Assembly (NCBI GenBank): GCA_016649775.1
Contig: JAENWY010000015.1
Span: 1-19,071, forward strand
From: Spirochaetaceae bacterium
Lineage (GTDB): Bacteria; Spirochaetota; Spirochaetia; Sphaerochaetales; Sphaerochaetaceae
Direction of reading: 5' to 3'
DNA length: 19,071 bases
Under the pieces are notes generated by a model that was not told the DNA's origin, did no database searches, and saw only the letters and a program-made list of their open reading frames with translations. The stretch's first letter is position 1; every line of letters begins with the position of its first letter. Shown one piece after another: positions 1 to 7,624 of this stretch. A program made the position numbers and the translations under genes.

Positions 1-1128
1 ATCAGATTCTAGTTTATCCAAATTTGCGTCATTAAGAGTTTTACCAATAAACTCATCAAATATTGTAGATAAAGAATAACTTTGTGAATTTCTAGTTACA
101 TCAACAATTCTAACTTCTCGAACAAGTGGATCTGGGAGTTGTGAATATGTACCAACAACACTATATGGAACTAAATCTCTTGTTTTAGCTATTTTATCAC
201 GTAAAGCTAATAATTTGTCTTTATTAGCTATAGCTGCTTCATAACCTTTTTTCAATATATCATCATATCTACCCATATTTAAAATTGTAAAATCACTAAC
301 TTGAGGTTTTATTACTAAATCATCTTTTCCTAATAAACCATCACTTTTTTTAAAGGTAATTAAAGAAATTAATTGAAGAGTTACACCACTTAATGTAGAA
401 TATCCACCGGGTTCTTTTAAACCATCTGCAGACACATTAACCGCTATAATAATATCAGCACCCCAATCTCTTGCTAAAAAAACTGGTAAGTTATCATTTA
501 ATCCACCATCCATGGTGTAAGTGCCATCAAGTAAGATATATGGAGAGAATATTAGAGGCAATGACATACTAGCTCTCATTGCGTCTTGAAGAAGTCCTGA
601 ATCTAGAATGAATTTATCACTAGTGGTTACATTTGTTGTAACAGCTTTAAAGGGAATACTTAATTTACTAAATGCCATTGAACTAGAATTTTTAATAAGA
701 AATCTTGAAAGAAACTGTTGTATTAATTGATCTCCAACTAAGCCAGGAACATCTCCTATACCCTTATTGCTAATTCCAAAGGAATAAAAGGAATTTATTT
801 CTTCTTCAAAAACTCCAGGAAGTTCATTAGTTTCTGTATATGTTGGTATTAATAGCATAGACGCCATATCATTAGATTTAATCATTCTTTTGATTTCTTC
901 AGAGCTATAACCAGCTGCATAAAAACCACCAACTAGAGCACCCATGCTTGTTCCACATATGAAATCGATAGGTATACCTAGTTTTTGAATTTCTTCAATA
1001 ACCGCTATTTCTGCATAACCTTTTGCTCCACCACCTGATAAGACTACTGCAACTTTTGGATAAGCTGCAAAAATTGGTGAGAGTATAAATAATGTAATAC
1101 TTAATATTAGCGTAGCCTTTTTTTTCAT
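1..1128 (-). CDS. PlpD-type patatin-like phospholipase with POTRA start (partial, C-terminus outside window)
   Basis: The start ATG (complement of 1126-1128) directly follows the fmt stop codon. 376 codons are visible and the frame is still open at base 1. Residues 1-21 form a Sec signal peptide (KKK, hydrophobic core, ending SPIFA|AYPK). The patatin domain follows. It has the oxyanion loop SGGGAKG (31-37), nucleophile elbow GTSMGA with Ser61, the block RASMSLP (185-191), and catalytic Asp207 in DGG. From about residue 336, VREVRIVDVTRNSQSYSL onward has the spacing of a POTRA repeat. In PlpD/FplA-type (type Vd) proteins this precedes a BamA-like 16-strand barrel, which would lie beyond the window edge. 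By family it should be a lipase/phospholipase A carried to the outer membrane or cell surface. The barrel is inferred, not seen. It is the last visible gene of the def-fmt operon. Confidence 0.88.
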   Translation of the reverse strand, partial: MKKKATLILSITLFILSPIFAAYPKVAVVLSGGGAKGYAEIAVIEEIQKLGIPIDFICGTSMGALVGGFYAAGYSSEEIKRMIKSNDMASMLLIPTYTETNELPGVFEEEINSFYSFGISNKGIGDVPGLVGDQLIQQFLSRFLIKNSSSMAFSKLSIPFKAVTTNVTTSDKFILDSGLLQDAMRASMSLPLIFSPYILLDGTYTMDGGLNDNLPVFLARDWGADIIIAVNVSADGLKEPGGYSTLSGVTLQLISLITFKKSDGLLGKDDLVIKPQVSDFTILNMGRYDDILKKGYEAAIANKDKLLALRDKIAKTRDLVPYSVVGTYSQLPDPLVREVRIVDVTRNSQSYSLSTIFDEFIGKTLNDANLDKLESD

Positions 1129-2064
1129 TTATTTGCCTAAAATAGAATCTATTATTTTACTATTCCCATTAAAAAATGAGTTATAATCTAATTCCTTTTT
1201 TCCCGCTAATTGAAGAGCTGTTACAATTAGTAATTCATCTTTACAAGCTATTACCAAGCCTTGTTTTTTCCTAATTTCAACAACAGTTCCAACTTTAATA
1301 CTATGTTCTCTTCTTTCATGAGTTAATGGATTAACACCAGTAATGAATAAAACTTTACCATCATATATAGTATGGGCTTTAGGCCAAGGATAGAATGCTC
1401 TAATTTTACTATGAAGAACTTTAGCATCTTCATTGAAATCAAGCAAAGAATCATCTTTACTTAACATATCTGTATAACTAACTTCTCCTTCTTGGGGATG
1501 AGAAGATAATATATTATTTTCAAGTTTTGTGAATGTTTCAATAGCTAAAGGAGCACTAAGAAGAGACACTTTTTCACTGAGAGATGAAGTTGTTTCACTA
1601 CCATCTAAATCAAATCTAAATACAGAACAAACATCACCCTCATCTACTCCAAGACTAAGTTTTTGAATAGTTATTCCAGTAGAATCAAGACCATTTAATA
1701 TTGCATACTGAATAGGAGCACTGCCTCTTAACAGAGGAAGTGCTGAAGGATGGATATTATATGCACCTTTTTCAAACATTGATAAAAAACGAGGACCAAA
1801 TATTTTCCCATAGGCAAAACAAACTAGAACATCACAATTATAGGAGGCCACATCTACTAAGGCTTGGCCTCTAAGTCTTTCAGGTTGAAGAACAGGAATA
1901 TTTAGGGAAAGTGCCATTTTCTTAACAGGAGAGGCAACTAATTCCTTAGACCTACCCTTTCTGGCATCAGGATTTGTTAATACTAACCCAACTTCAAATT
2001 TCTCATATAAAGCTTTTAAAGTTGGAGTTGCAATTTCTGCTGTCCCTGCAAATAATATTCTCAC
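1129..2064 (-). CDS. fmt: methionyl-tRNA formyltransferase
   Basis: Cytoplasmic enzyme that transfers a formyl group from 10-formyl-THF to Met-tRNAfMet for translation initiation. It is 311 aa, close to the usual 315. The N-terminal formyltransferase fold starts MRILFAGT. The active-site segment is YNIHPSALPLLRGSAPIQ with Asn103 and His105, and the catalytic Asp is Asp141 in GVDEGD. The C-terminal tRNA-binding domain begins near residue 205 and contains RAFYPWPKAHT. The start codon is GTG and overlaps the def stop by four bases (GTGA). An AAAGG Shine-Dalgarno lies within the end of def, so translation is probably coupled. It is followed without a gap by the patatin gene. Identity is secure. 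Confidence 0.97.
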   Translation of the reverse strand: MRILFAGTAEIATPTLKALYEKFEVGLVLTNPDARKGRSKELVASPVKKMALSLNIPVLQPERLRGQALVDVASYNCDVLVCFAYGKIFGPRFLSMFEKGAYNIHPSALPLLRGSAPIQYAILNGLDSTGITIQKLSLGVDEGDVCSVFRFDLDGSETTSSLSEKVSLLSAPLAIETFTKLENNILSSHPQEGEVSYTDMLSKDDSLLDFNEDAKVLHSKIRAFYPWPKAHTIYDGKVLFITGVNPLTHERREHSIKVGTVVEIRKKQGLVIACKDELLIVTALQLAGKKELDYNSFFNGNSKIIDSILGK

Positions 2065-2567
2065 TGAACTGAACCTTTTTTAAGATGATTTTTTCGAATA
2101 TAAGCTTTTACCATTTTTTCTCTTTCAATCTCTGAAAGATGATCAATAAAAACAATACCATTTAAATGATCATTTTCATGCTGTATAGATCTAGCTAATA
2201 AACCTTCTGCTTTAATTTTAAATGTTTTACCATTTATATCTTGAGCTTGTAGTGTAATGGATTTTGGTCTTTCAATATCATGATAAACATTAGGAATTGA
2301 TAAACAACCTTCTTCCATATTAACATTATCCATTGAAGTTTCAACAATTTCAGGATTTATAAATTCTCGTCTTGTTCCTTTCTGATCATCAACGACAAAT
2401 AATCTCATATCAATGCCAACTTGCGGTGCCGCCAAACCAACTCCATCTGCCTCATCCATAGAATCAAACATTGCATCTATTAGAAGAGTCAAAGAGGAAT
2501 CAAAAGTTTCAACTTTTTTACATTTAATTGTGAGTATTTCTTCTCCAAGAGTAAATATATCTAACAT
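2061..2567 (-). CDS. def: peptide deformylase
   Basis: Removes the N-formyl group from nascent proteins, the step that complements fmt, in the cytoplasm. It is 168 aa, normal for the family. All three family motifs are intact: GVGLAAPQVG (42-51), EGCLSIP with metal ligand Cys88, and QHENDHLNG with ligands His130 and His134 and catalytic Glu131. The start ATG has a good GAGGT Shine-Dalgarno (complement of 2574-2578) six bases upstream. It is the first gene of the operon and overlaps fmt by four bases. The lysine-rich C-terminal tail (IRKNHLKKGSVQ) is ordinary. Confidence 0.97.
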   Translation of the reverse strand: MLDIFTLGEEILTIKCKKVETFDSSLTLLIDAMFDSMDEADGVGLAAPQVGIDMRLFVVDDQKGTRREFINPEIVETSMDNVNMEEGCLSIPNVYHDIERPKSITLQAQDINGKTFKIKAEGLLARSIQHENDHLNGIVFIDHLSEIEREKMVKAYIRKNHLKKGSVQ

Positions 2568-2605
2568 GATTTTACCTCATTTATTATTGTACATTATCGT
2601 ACATT

Positions 2606-2635
2606 ATTATACACCGGATAAAGAATTAGCTACAA
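2606..2635 (-). promoter_or_regulatory. putative sigma70-type promoter of def-fmt-patatin
   Basis: On the minus strand a perfect TATAAT (2611-2606) sits 18 bases downstream of TTGTAG (2635-2630), a weak -35 with only 3 of 6 matches. The predicted start near 2599 gives a short leader before def. The direct repeat GTACATTAT (2589 and 2599) lies just downstream and could be an operator, but nothing shows this. Confidence 0.45.
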
Positions 2636-2681
2636 GACTTTATCACTAATATACATTGCTTACAGCCTGCTTCAGTTCATT

Positions 2682-2719
2682 TTTTGGTACTTTTTATTTT
2701 GACTAAAAAAGTATCAAAA
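2682..2719. repeat. 14-bp inverted repeat (hairpin)
   Basis: TTTTGGTACTTTTT (2682-2695) and AAAAAGTATCAAAA (2706-2719) pair along 14 positions with one G-T wobble and a 10-base loop. It lies between two divergently transcribed operons, so it is not needed as their terminator. It could be a bidirectional terminator of a lost gene or a relic of a mobile element end. Confidence 0.5.
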
Positions 2720-3498
2720 ATCATGAATAAATTGGCAGTTTTACTAAACATTGATAGTATAGTATATTTCTTTTTCTATTTCTATTGCTAATACTACATT
2801 TTTATTTTTTAATACCTTTCTGCACAGTGTTGATAGAAAATTCATAAGAACTGCGTTTTAAGGTCAAAATCAACTATAGTATTATGTATTTGAATGGAAT
2901 TCTAACAATCAAAGATAGTTTTAATAGGATTTTGAGTTTGTAATATAGACCTATTTGCTAGTACCACTCAGTTTTGAACAACATAATGCTAACATGCGAA
3001 CAAAATAAATGAAAACTCTTTATACTATTTAATTGGCATTTAGAAAATTAATATCAATATAATTGTTAAAATAATAACAAACATTTACTAACCCTCCAAC
3101 TTGTGATTAGTTTATGACCATTCACACTTAAGATCATACCATACTAAATCAAAAAATATCATAATTACCTATGTCGAAAAACATAAAGGTAGATAGTGGG
3201 CAATTTAACAGTTTATAGACTGCATTGACTGCATTGAGCTTTTATTTGACTTGTTGTAACTATTTATATCTTGATTTTCAACTACTTTCTATTACTTTTG
3301 TAGACCTTAACTAAAAATGATACCCATGTAAAGTCTCGAAGAGCCACTTTATTTATCAATTTTTCTCTCTACATATAGATTTAAATTAATTTAACGTGGT
3401 TGACAGTTTTCTATATTTTTTGCAACATAGAGAAATAAAAAATTTGGTTATCTTAAATTCACTAATTTTCTAATTGAGTGATTCAATTAATTAATAGA

Positions 3499-3504
3499 TA
3501 TAAT
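3499..3504 (+). promoter_or_regulatory. possible -10 element for the BCCT gene
   Basis: A perfect TATAAT. The nearest -35-like hexamer is TTGAGT at 3474-3479 with a long 19-base spacer. Transcription would start near 3511, just ahead of the hairpin at 3517-3538, giving a transcript that begins with a stable stem-loop. Confidence 0.35.
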
Positions 3505-3516
3505 TCTGATTCATAT

Positions 3517-3548
3517 ACCCGGAATAATTACTCCGGGTTTTGTTTTTG
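3517..3548 (+). terminator. intrinsic-terminator-like hairpin in the BCCT leader
   Basis: ACCCGGA (3517-3523), an 8-base loop and TCCGGGT (3532-3538) form a 7-bp GC-rich stem followed by TTTTGTTTTTG. It points toward the BCCT gene and ends about 35 bases before its likely translation start. No upstream co-directional gene exists for it to terminate. It is therefore either an attenuator, the end of a small RNA, or a protective 5' stem-loop. Confidence 0.65.
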
Positions 3549-3581
3549 TGGTGTTTTTTTAAGATAATTTAGGAGTATTGC

Positions 3582-5222
3582 ATCAATATAGAAGAAAAAG
3601 AAAGTTTTCAAAAGAAAAAAAAGAGATTCGACATACATCCTGTCGTGTTTTTCTCCTCTGCCACATTAATTATAGGATTTGTTATATTATCAGTCTTTTT
3701 TAATAAAATACTAGGTGATATATTTAATCCTTTATTAAATAGCATTACTACAAATGCTGGATGGTTTTTTACATTTACTGTAAATATAATCCTAATATTT
3801 GTACTTTATTTAATGTTCAGTCGATATGGAGAGATTAGATTAGGGGGCGATGATGCAGAACCAGATTTTAGTACAATGAGTTGGTTTGCAATGTTATTTT
3901 CTGCTGGTATGGGAATTGGTTTGCTATTTTATGGAGTAGCTGAACCTATGTTTCATTTTATAAATCCACCAATTCCTGTAGCTAATCAAACTGATGCTGC
4001 TCATCAAGCAATGGCTTTTACTTTTATGCACTGGGGACTTCACTCTTGGGCAATATATGCACTTATTGGATTAGCACTAGCTTTTTTTAGTTTTAATAAG
4101 GGTTTGCCATTATCAATTCGTACTATTTTTTATCCTCTTCTAGGTGATAGAATTAACGGAGGTTGGGGTAATCTCATTGATATCTTAGCAACTGTTTCTA
4201 CTCTTTTTGGAGTTGCAACTTCTTTGGGGTTTGGCGTTCAACAAATTAATGCAGGGTTAAGTCATATTTTTGGACTTGAACAAAGCATAGGTGTTCAGAT
4301 TGTGTTAATAGCAGTAATTACTTCTATTGCCACAATATCAGTTGTTAAAGGACTTGATTCAGGAATTAGAAAACTTTCTGAAATTAATATTCGTCTTGCA
4401 ATGTTATTGTTAGCTTTTGTATTTATATGTGGACCTACAATGTTTATTCTAAATGGTTTTGCTGAAAATATTGGTTATTACTTACAAAAGCTTACAGTTA
4501 TTTCAACATGGAATGAAACTTTTGAAAACACTAACTGGCAGAACACCTGGACAGTATTCTACTGGGCTTGGTGGATAGCTTGGTCTCCATTTGTTGGTAT
4601 GTTTATCGCACGAGTTTCACGTGGTCGTACTATTAGAGAATTCCTTATTGGAGTTTTATGTGTTCCAACCTTAGTAACTTTCTTATGGATGACTGTTTTT
4701 GGTAATACAGCACTATACCTTGAAATGTTTGGTGGTGGTGGCTTTGCAGAGCTTGTTACTCAGCATGTTCCTTTATCTCTATTTCTATTACTAGAGAGAT
4801 TACCTCTTAATACAGTAACATCTATATTAGGTGTTTTAGTTGTAGTTAGTTTCTTTGTTACTTCTTCAGATTCAGGATCAATGGTTATTGATATCATAAC
4901 AGCTGGTGGAAATCCAGATCCTCCAATTCCTCAAAGGTTATTTTGGGCAATATTAGAAGGCGTAGTTGCAGCAGCACTATTAGTTGGTGGTGGACTAGCA
5001 GCTCTTCAATCAGCAGTAGTAGCTACCGGATTACCTTTTGGTGTAGTTTTATTAGTTTTATGTTTCAGTCTTAAAAAAGGGCTGAATGAATATCTTGGCG
5101 AGCAAACCTTTACTGTTAAAGCAAAAAAAGGCAAACCTAAGAAATTCCAAATAGAATCTGCAGATATTCCACCAGTAATTTTTAAAAAGAAAAAACAAAT
5201 AAAGGATGAAAATAATGTATAA
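3582..5222 (+). CDS. BCCT family (betaine/carnitine/choline) transporter
   Basis: Inner-membrane secondary transporter for quaternary ammonium compounds, probably an osmoprotectant such as glycine betaine. Counting from the GTG at 3645, the glycine stretch GMGIG is at 88-92 (as in Na-coupled BetP) and the Trp-rich substrate box WTVFYWAWWIAW at 302-313. SPFVGMFIARVSRGRTI follows, with TSSDSGS in a late helix. There are about twelve hydrophobic segments and a basic C-terminal tail. The first standard start codon in frame is GTG 3645, but it lies inside the family's usual HPVVFF segment and has no Shine-Dalgarno. The frame is open back to 3573, and AGGAG (3571-3575) sits six bases before an ATC at 3582, which I take as the probable start (546 aa). 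The last eight bases overlap the downstream gene. The substrate is not proven. Confidence 0.9.
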   Translation: MNIEEKESFQKKKKRFDIHPVVFFSSATLIIGFVILSVFFNKILGDIFNPLLNSITTNAGWFFTFTVNIILIFVLYLMFSRYGEIRLGGDDAEPDFSTMSWFAMLFSAGMGIGLLFYGVAEPMFHFINPPIPVANQTDAAHQAMAFTFMHWGLHSWAIYALIGLALAFFSFNKGLPLSIRTIFYPLLGDRINGGWGNLIDILATVSTLFGVATSLGFGVQQINAGLSHIFGLEQSIGVQIVLIAVITSIATISVVKGLDSGIRKLSEINIRLAMLLLAFVFICGPTMFILNGFAENIGYYLQKLTVISTWNETFENTNWQNTWTVFYWAWWIAWSPFVGMFIARVSRGRTIREFLIGVLCVPTLVTFLWMTVFGNTALYLEMFGGGGFAELVTQHVPLSLFLLLERLPLNTVTSILGVLVVVSFFVTSSDSGSMVIDIITAGGNPDPPIPQRLFWAILEGVVAAALLVGGGLAALQSAVVATGLPFGVVLLVLCFSLKKGLNEYLGEQTFTVKAKKGKPKKFQIESADIPPVIFKKKKQIKDENNV

Positions 5223-5898
5223 AAATTTAGGACAGAAATTCATCGGCGCATGTTTTATATTACTTAGAAAGCGCGCGGATAGTGTTGTATTTTTAGGAAC
5301 AGCATTTTTAGTTCATGATAAAGGTTATCTTTTAACAACATCTCATATTATTGGGGACGATTTTGAAAATCTTATGGTTGCAAGACCACATGATCCTGAA
5401 GACTTTTCTAAGTTAAGTTTGGATGAAATAGCTGCGGTAAGTGTTACTGTAGTACAAACTGATGCTTATCATAATGTTGCATTACTTGAATTGAAAAAAG
5501 GTTTTATTATCGAGACTCCTGATTATTTAATTGGACAAGTAGATAATTTAAAATTAGGAACAGGTCTGATTAATATTGGATTTCCTTATGGACACCAAGA
5601 TATGCATATTCTTGCAATAAGAAGCAGTGTATTAAGTTCCAAAGTAAAATTGGATAATGGAACAAAACTTTTATTATTTGATTCAATGGTTCATGATGGT
5701 ATGACCGGTGGTCCTTTAGTTAGTATTGAAGATGAGAGAATTGTTGGAATTGTTGTTGGACGTTTTTCTCCATTAGACGATGGAGGAGATTTTAGTCGTG
5801 GACAAAATTATCCATTATATGATACTTCAATGAGTTATGCTGTATCTATTGAATATGGCTATAATATGCTAAAAGACATTGGAATTGAAATAAATTAA
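5215..5898 (+). CDS. trypsin-fold (S1-like) protein with degenerate catalytic triad
   Basis: 227 aa. ATG 5215 is preferred over the in-frame ATG 5206 because AAAGG (5201-5205) is nine bases from the former and abuts the latter. It overlaps the end of the BCCT gene by eight bases, so the two are probably translationally coupled. The fold follows the HtrA-like plan: FLGTAFLVHDKGYLLTTSHI (the usual GTGF.. .TAAH block, His44), then HNVALLEL where active enzymes have D-x-A-L-L (Asn87 instead of Asp), then DGMTGGPLV where active enzymes have G-x-S-G-G-P (Thr164 instead of Ser). I see no signal peptide or PDZ domain, only a mildly hydrophobic start. A Thr nucleophile with Asn in the triad makes ordinary protease activity doubtful. 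A binding or regulatory role for the transporter is inference. Confidence 0.8.
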   Translation: MYKNLGQKFIGACFILLRKRADSVVFLGTAFLVHDKGYLLTTSHIIGDDFENLMVARPHDPEDFSKLSLDEIAAVSVTVVQTDAYHNVALLELKKGFIIETPDYLIGQVDNLKLGTGLINIGFPYGHQDMHILAIRSSVLSSKVKLDNGTKLLLFDSMVHDGMTGGPLVSIEDERIVGIVVGRFSPLDDGGDFSRGQNYPLYDTSMSYAVSIEYGYNMLKDIGIEIN

Positions 5899-5916
5899 AA
5901 TAATCTCAATCAAAAT

Positions 5917-5967
5917 AAAATCCTTTTCTTCTTTTGAAATAATAATTCAATAGGCGCGAAGGATTTT
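5917..5967 (+). terminator. possible terminator after the BCCT operon
   Basis: AAAATCCTT (5917-5925) pairs perfectly with AAGGATTTT (5959-5967). The 33-base loop contains a nested TTGAA/TTCAA stem. It begins about 20 bases after the stop of the pseudo-protease gene. The arms are AT-rich and the T tract is part of the stem, so strength is uncertain. Confidence 0.45.
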
Positions 5968-6255
5968 ATAATTAATACAAATAAAACAGTAAAATCAATA
6001 ATATTAATATTACATTTGGTTTATGGAAAAGTCACAATAGGACTATTCTTATCTTTAATGAGTCCCTCAATATTCCTATTTTCTGTTGAATTTATTTTTG
6101 ATTATTTTAGATACATTAAGAATACTGGATTATTTCTTCTTTTTTTTACATCTATATTCATATTACAAAATTTATTTTCTAAGTAATTATTTTCTGTAGT
6201 TCCAAAAGCATTATTCGATGTTGTAAAAACTGTAACTTCAGATCAATTACAATAA
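5939..6255 (+). pseudogene. possible degraded membrane-protein reading frame, not recognised
   Basis: One frame stays open from 5939 to a TAA at 6184-6186, then continues in the same frame to a TAA at 6253-6255. Its translation is hydrophobic (GLFLSLMSPSIFLF, then NTGLFLLFFTSIFIL), followed after the stop by LFSVVPKALFDVVKTVTSD. There is no good start codon or Shine-Dalgarno; the first ATG is at 6058. It may be a relic of a membrane protein, or chance in T-rich DNA. Confidence 0.2.
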
Positions 6256-6385
6256 CATATATTTTTGATACTTATCCAATTTATTATGTTTCATAAAGTT
6301 TGAAAGTATGTAAAGTAGCAGGGACTATGTCAATTTAATAAATGGGCTTTTTTTCTTAAATAAATCAAATTAATTCAATATTTTG

Positions 6386-6658
6386 ATCTTAACCCTCAGA
6401 CTTTACTACACACGCTCCGGAACTTATATTTGGTTTTCATGAAGTTAAATGCCTCTGTAAATTTTCATAGACTTTCCATGTGTTGTCTAGCCTTATAATC
6501 TGTTTCTGTTCGTAGAGATAGAATTTTGCTAATAGCTTCCTTCACACATAACCTAACGATTATGCACTTGCCATTCGCTAGTGGTTTGTAGTCGCCTAAG
6601 ACTCCGGATTACCCACATTGGACTTTCACCACCAAGAATTTACCCAGGCTGGGCAAAC
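6386..6658 (-). mobile_element. truncated group II (IIC-like) intron, 5' portion (domain I region)
   Basis: Read on the minus strand from 6658, the sequence starts GTTTGCCCAGCCTGGGT, close to the group II 5' end (GUGYG then CCC-GGC-GGGU). It continues through GGTGGTGAAAGTCC, GTGAAGGAAGC, AGCAAAATTCTATCTCTACG (a 20-base stretch), then AACAGAAAC and ATAAGGCTAG, in the order seen in domain I of group IIC introns such as the Oceanobacillus iheyensis ribozyme (comparison from memory). No reverse transcriptase frame and no clear domain V/VI is visible, and similarity fades near 6386. The 5' boundary lies directly after the T tract of the terminator at 6659-6698, the typical IIC target. It is a non-mobile remnant. 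The 3' limit is approximate. Confidence 0.75.
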
Positions 6659-6698
6659 AAAAAGCTATCATTCCTTGAATATGCAAAGAATGATAGCT
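6659..6698 (-). terminator. intrinsic terminator of the aldarate operon
   Basis: On the minus strand AGCTATCATTC (complement of 6688-6698) pairs with GAATGATAGCT (complement of 6663-6673) across a 14-base loop. It is an 11-bp perfect stem followed by TTTTT (6663-6659). It starts 12 bases after the stop codon of the last operon gene. The intron remnant begins at the next base. Confidence 0.85.
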
Positions 6699-6710
6699 CG
6701 TTTATTACTA

Positions 6711-7613
6711 TTACTTAAGATAACCACTTTGTACAAGTTGAGATCTTAACCCTTCTAGTTGATCTTGTGTAGAAGGAAGACAAGGTAGTATAGGATTACC
6801 GATATCAAGACCCAAAAGATTAGCATAATCCTTTGTAGCCACAGGAAAACTCGATTTATCCATCTGTAAACGAATAGGATTCAGTTCCCATTGTTTTTCA
6901 AGAGCACATTTACTATCTCCATTTTCAAACTTATCATAAATTGAACAGACTAATTCAGGAAGAAAATTTGCTGTACAGCAAACAGCACCAACACAACCCA
7001 CACTTAATCCAGCATAAATTAAAGTATCTTTACCACACATCACTTTGAAATTAACATCACGATTTCGTCTAATAAACTCAATAGTTTCTGTTAAATTTCC
7101 ACTACTATCTTTCATACCAACAATATTTGATTGATTATGAGCTAAATACTCAACACATTCCTGACTAATACCATAACCTGTTCTTCCAGGATTATTATAG
7201 AGAAGTACAGGTAAATCAGGAACACTTTCGGCAATAGCAGTAAAGTATGCACATAATTCTTCATGTGAAGGTTTCAAAAACATTGGTTGTAGTATAGAAA
7301 TACCAGCAACCCCTGCTTCTCTTGCCCTCTGTGCTAACCTTATGCACTTACTTGTCCTTATTTCACCGATACCCAAATAGATGGGAACTCTCATTGCCGT
7401 TTGATCTATAGTGATACGAAGAGTTTTAAGTATTTCATCCTCTTCCATAACATAAAATTCGCCATTACTCCCGAATAATAAAATTCCAGAAACTCCACCA
7501 GCTATGACAAAGTCAATCTGATTCCTCAAACGAGGTTCATCAATCTTCTCATCATTTGTAACAGGTGTTAAAATTGGGACAATGATGCCCTTAAAAAAAG
7601 TTGTGTCCATCAT
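6711..7613 (-). CDS. DHDPS/NAL-superfamily lyase, probable 5-keto-4-deoxy-glucarate aldolase
   Basis: 300 aa TIM-barrel class I lyase that forms a Schiff base with pyruvate or a 2-keto acid. Visible landmarks are the dicarboxylate/pyruvate-binding loop FGSNGEF (48-53, DHDPS has GTTGE), catalytic Tyr139 in YNNPGRTG, and Schiff-base Lys168 in GMKDSSGN. It is the last gene of the aldarate operon, 11 bases after garR, with AGGAA about nine bases before ATG. Automated annotation may call it dapA, but context argues against lysine synthesis. Two dehydratases making 5-keto-4-deoxy-glucarate and a tartronate semialdehyde reductase are present while GarL is absent, so I infer cleavage to pyruvate and tartronate semialdehyde. 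The alternative is KdgD-type dehydration/decarboxylation to 2-ketoglutarate semialdehyde, but no matching dehydrogenase is nearby. Confidence 0.85.
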   Translation of the reverse strand: MMDTTFFKGIIVPILTPVTNDEKIDEPRLRNQIDFVIAGGVSGILLFGSNGEFYVMEEDEILKTLRITIDQTAMRVPIYLGIGEIRTSKCIRLAQRAREAGVAGISILQPMFLKPSHEELCAYFTAIAESVPDLPVLLYNNPGRTGYGISQECVEYLAHNQSNIVGMKDSSGNLTETIEFIRRNRDVNFKVMCGKDTLIYAGLSVGCVGAVCCTANFLPELVCSIYDKFENGDSKCALEKQWELNPIRLQMDKSSFPVATKDYANLLGLDIGNPILPCLPSTQDQLEGLRSQLVQSGYLK

Positions 7614-7624
7614 ATATATATTTC

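Larger units (their letters stand above)
2636..3516. other. gene-poor spacer between divergent operons
   Basis: About 0.9 kb with no reading frame I can defend on either strand. It holds a hairpin at 2682-2719, a tandem GACTGCATT pair at 3221-3238, and a consensus TTGACA near 3400 without a convincing -10. The base composition is very AT-rich with stops in all frames. It may contain decayed genes beyond recognition or an unrecognised small RNA. Confidence 0.5.

Noticed and set aside
2413..2649. Plus-strand open frame over the start of def
   Set aside because: Antisense to def with no ribosome site, and it runs through the def promoter region.
3400..3430. Promoter based on consensus TTGACA near 3400
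   Set aside because: No acceptable -10 at 16-18 bases (CAACAT is the best); kept only as a note in the spacer entry.
6386..6658. Integron attC-like or generic intergenic repeat
   Set aside because: The ordered match to group II domain I landmarks and the position after a terminator explain it better, and no attC core pair is visible.
6711..7613. Lysine-pathway dapA
   Set aside because: The GSNGE loop in place of GTTGE and its place at the end of an aldarate operon argue against 4-hydroxy-tetrahydrodipicolinate synthase.
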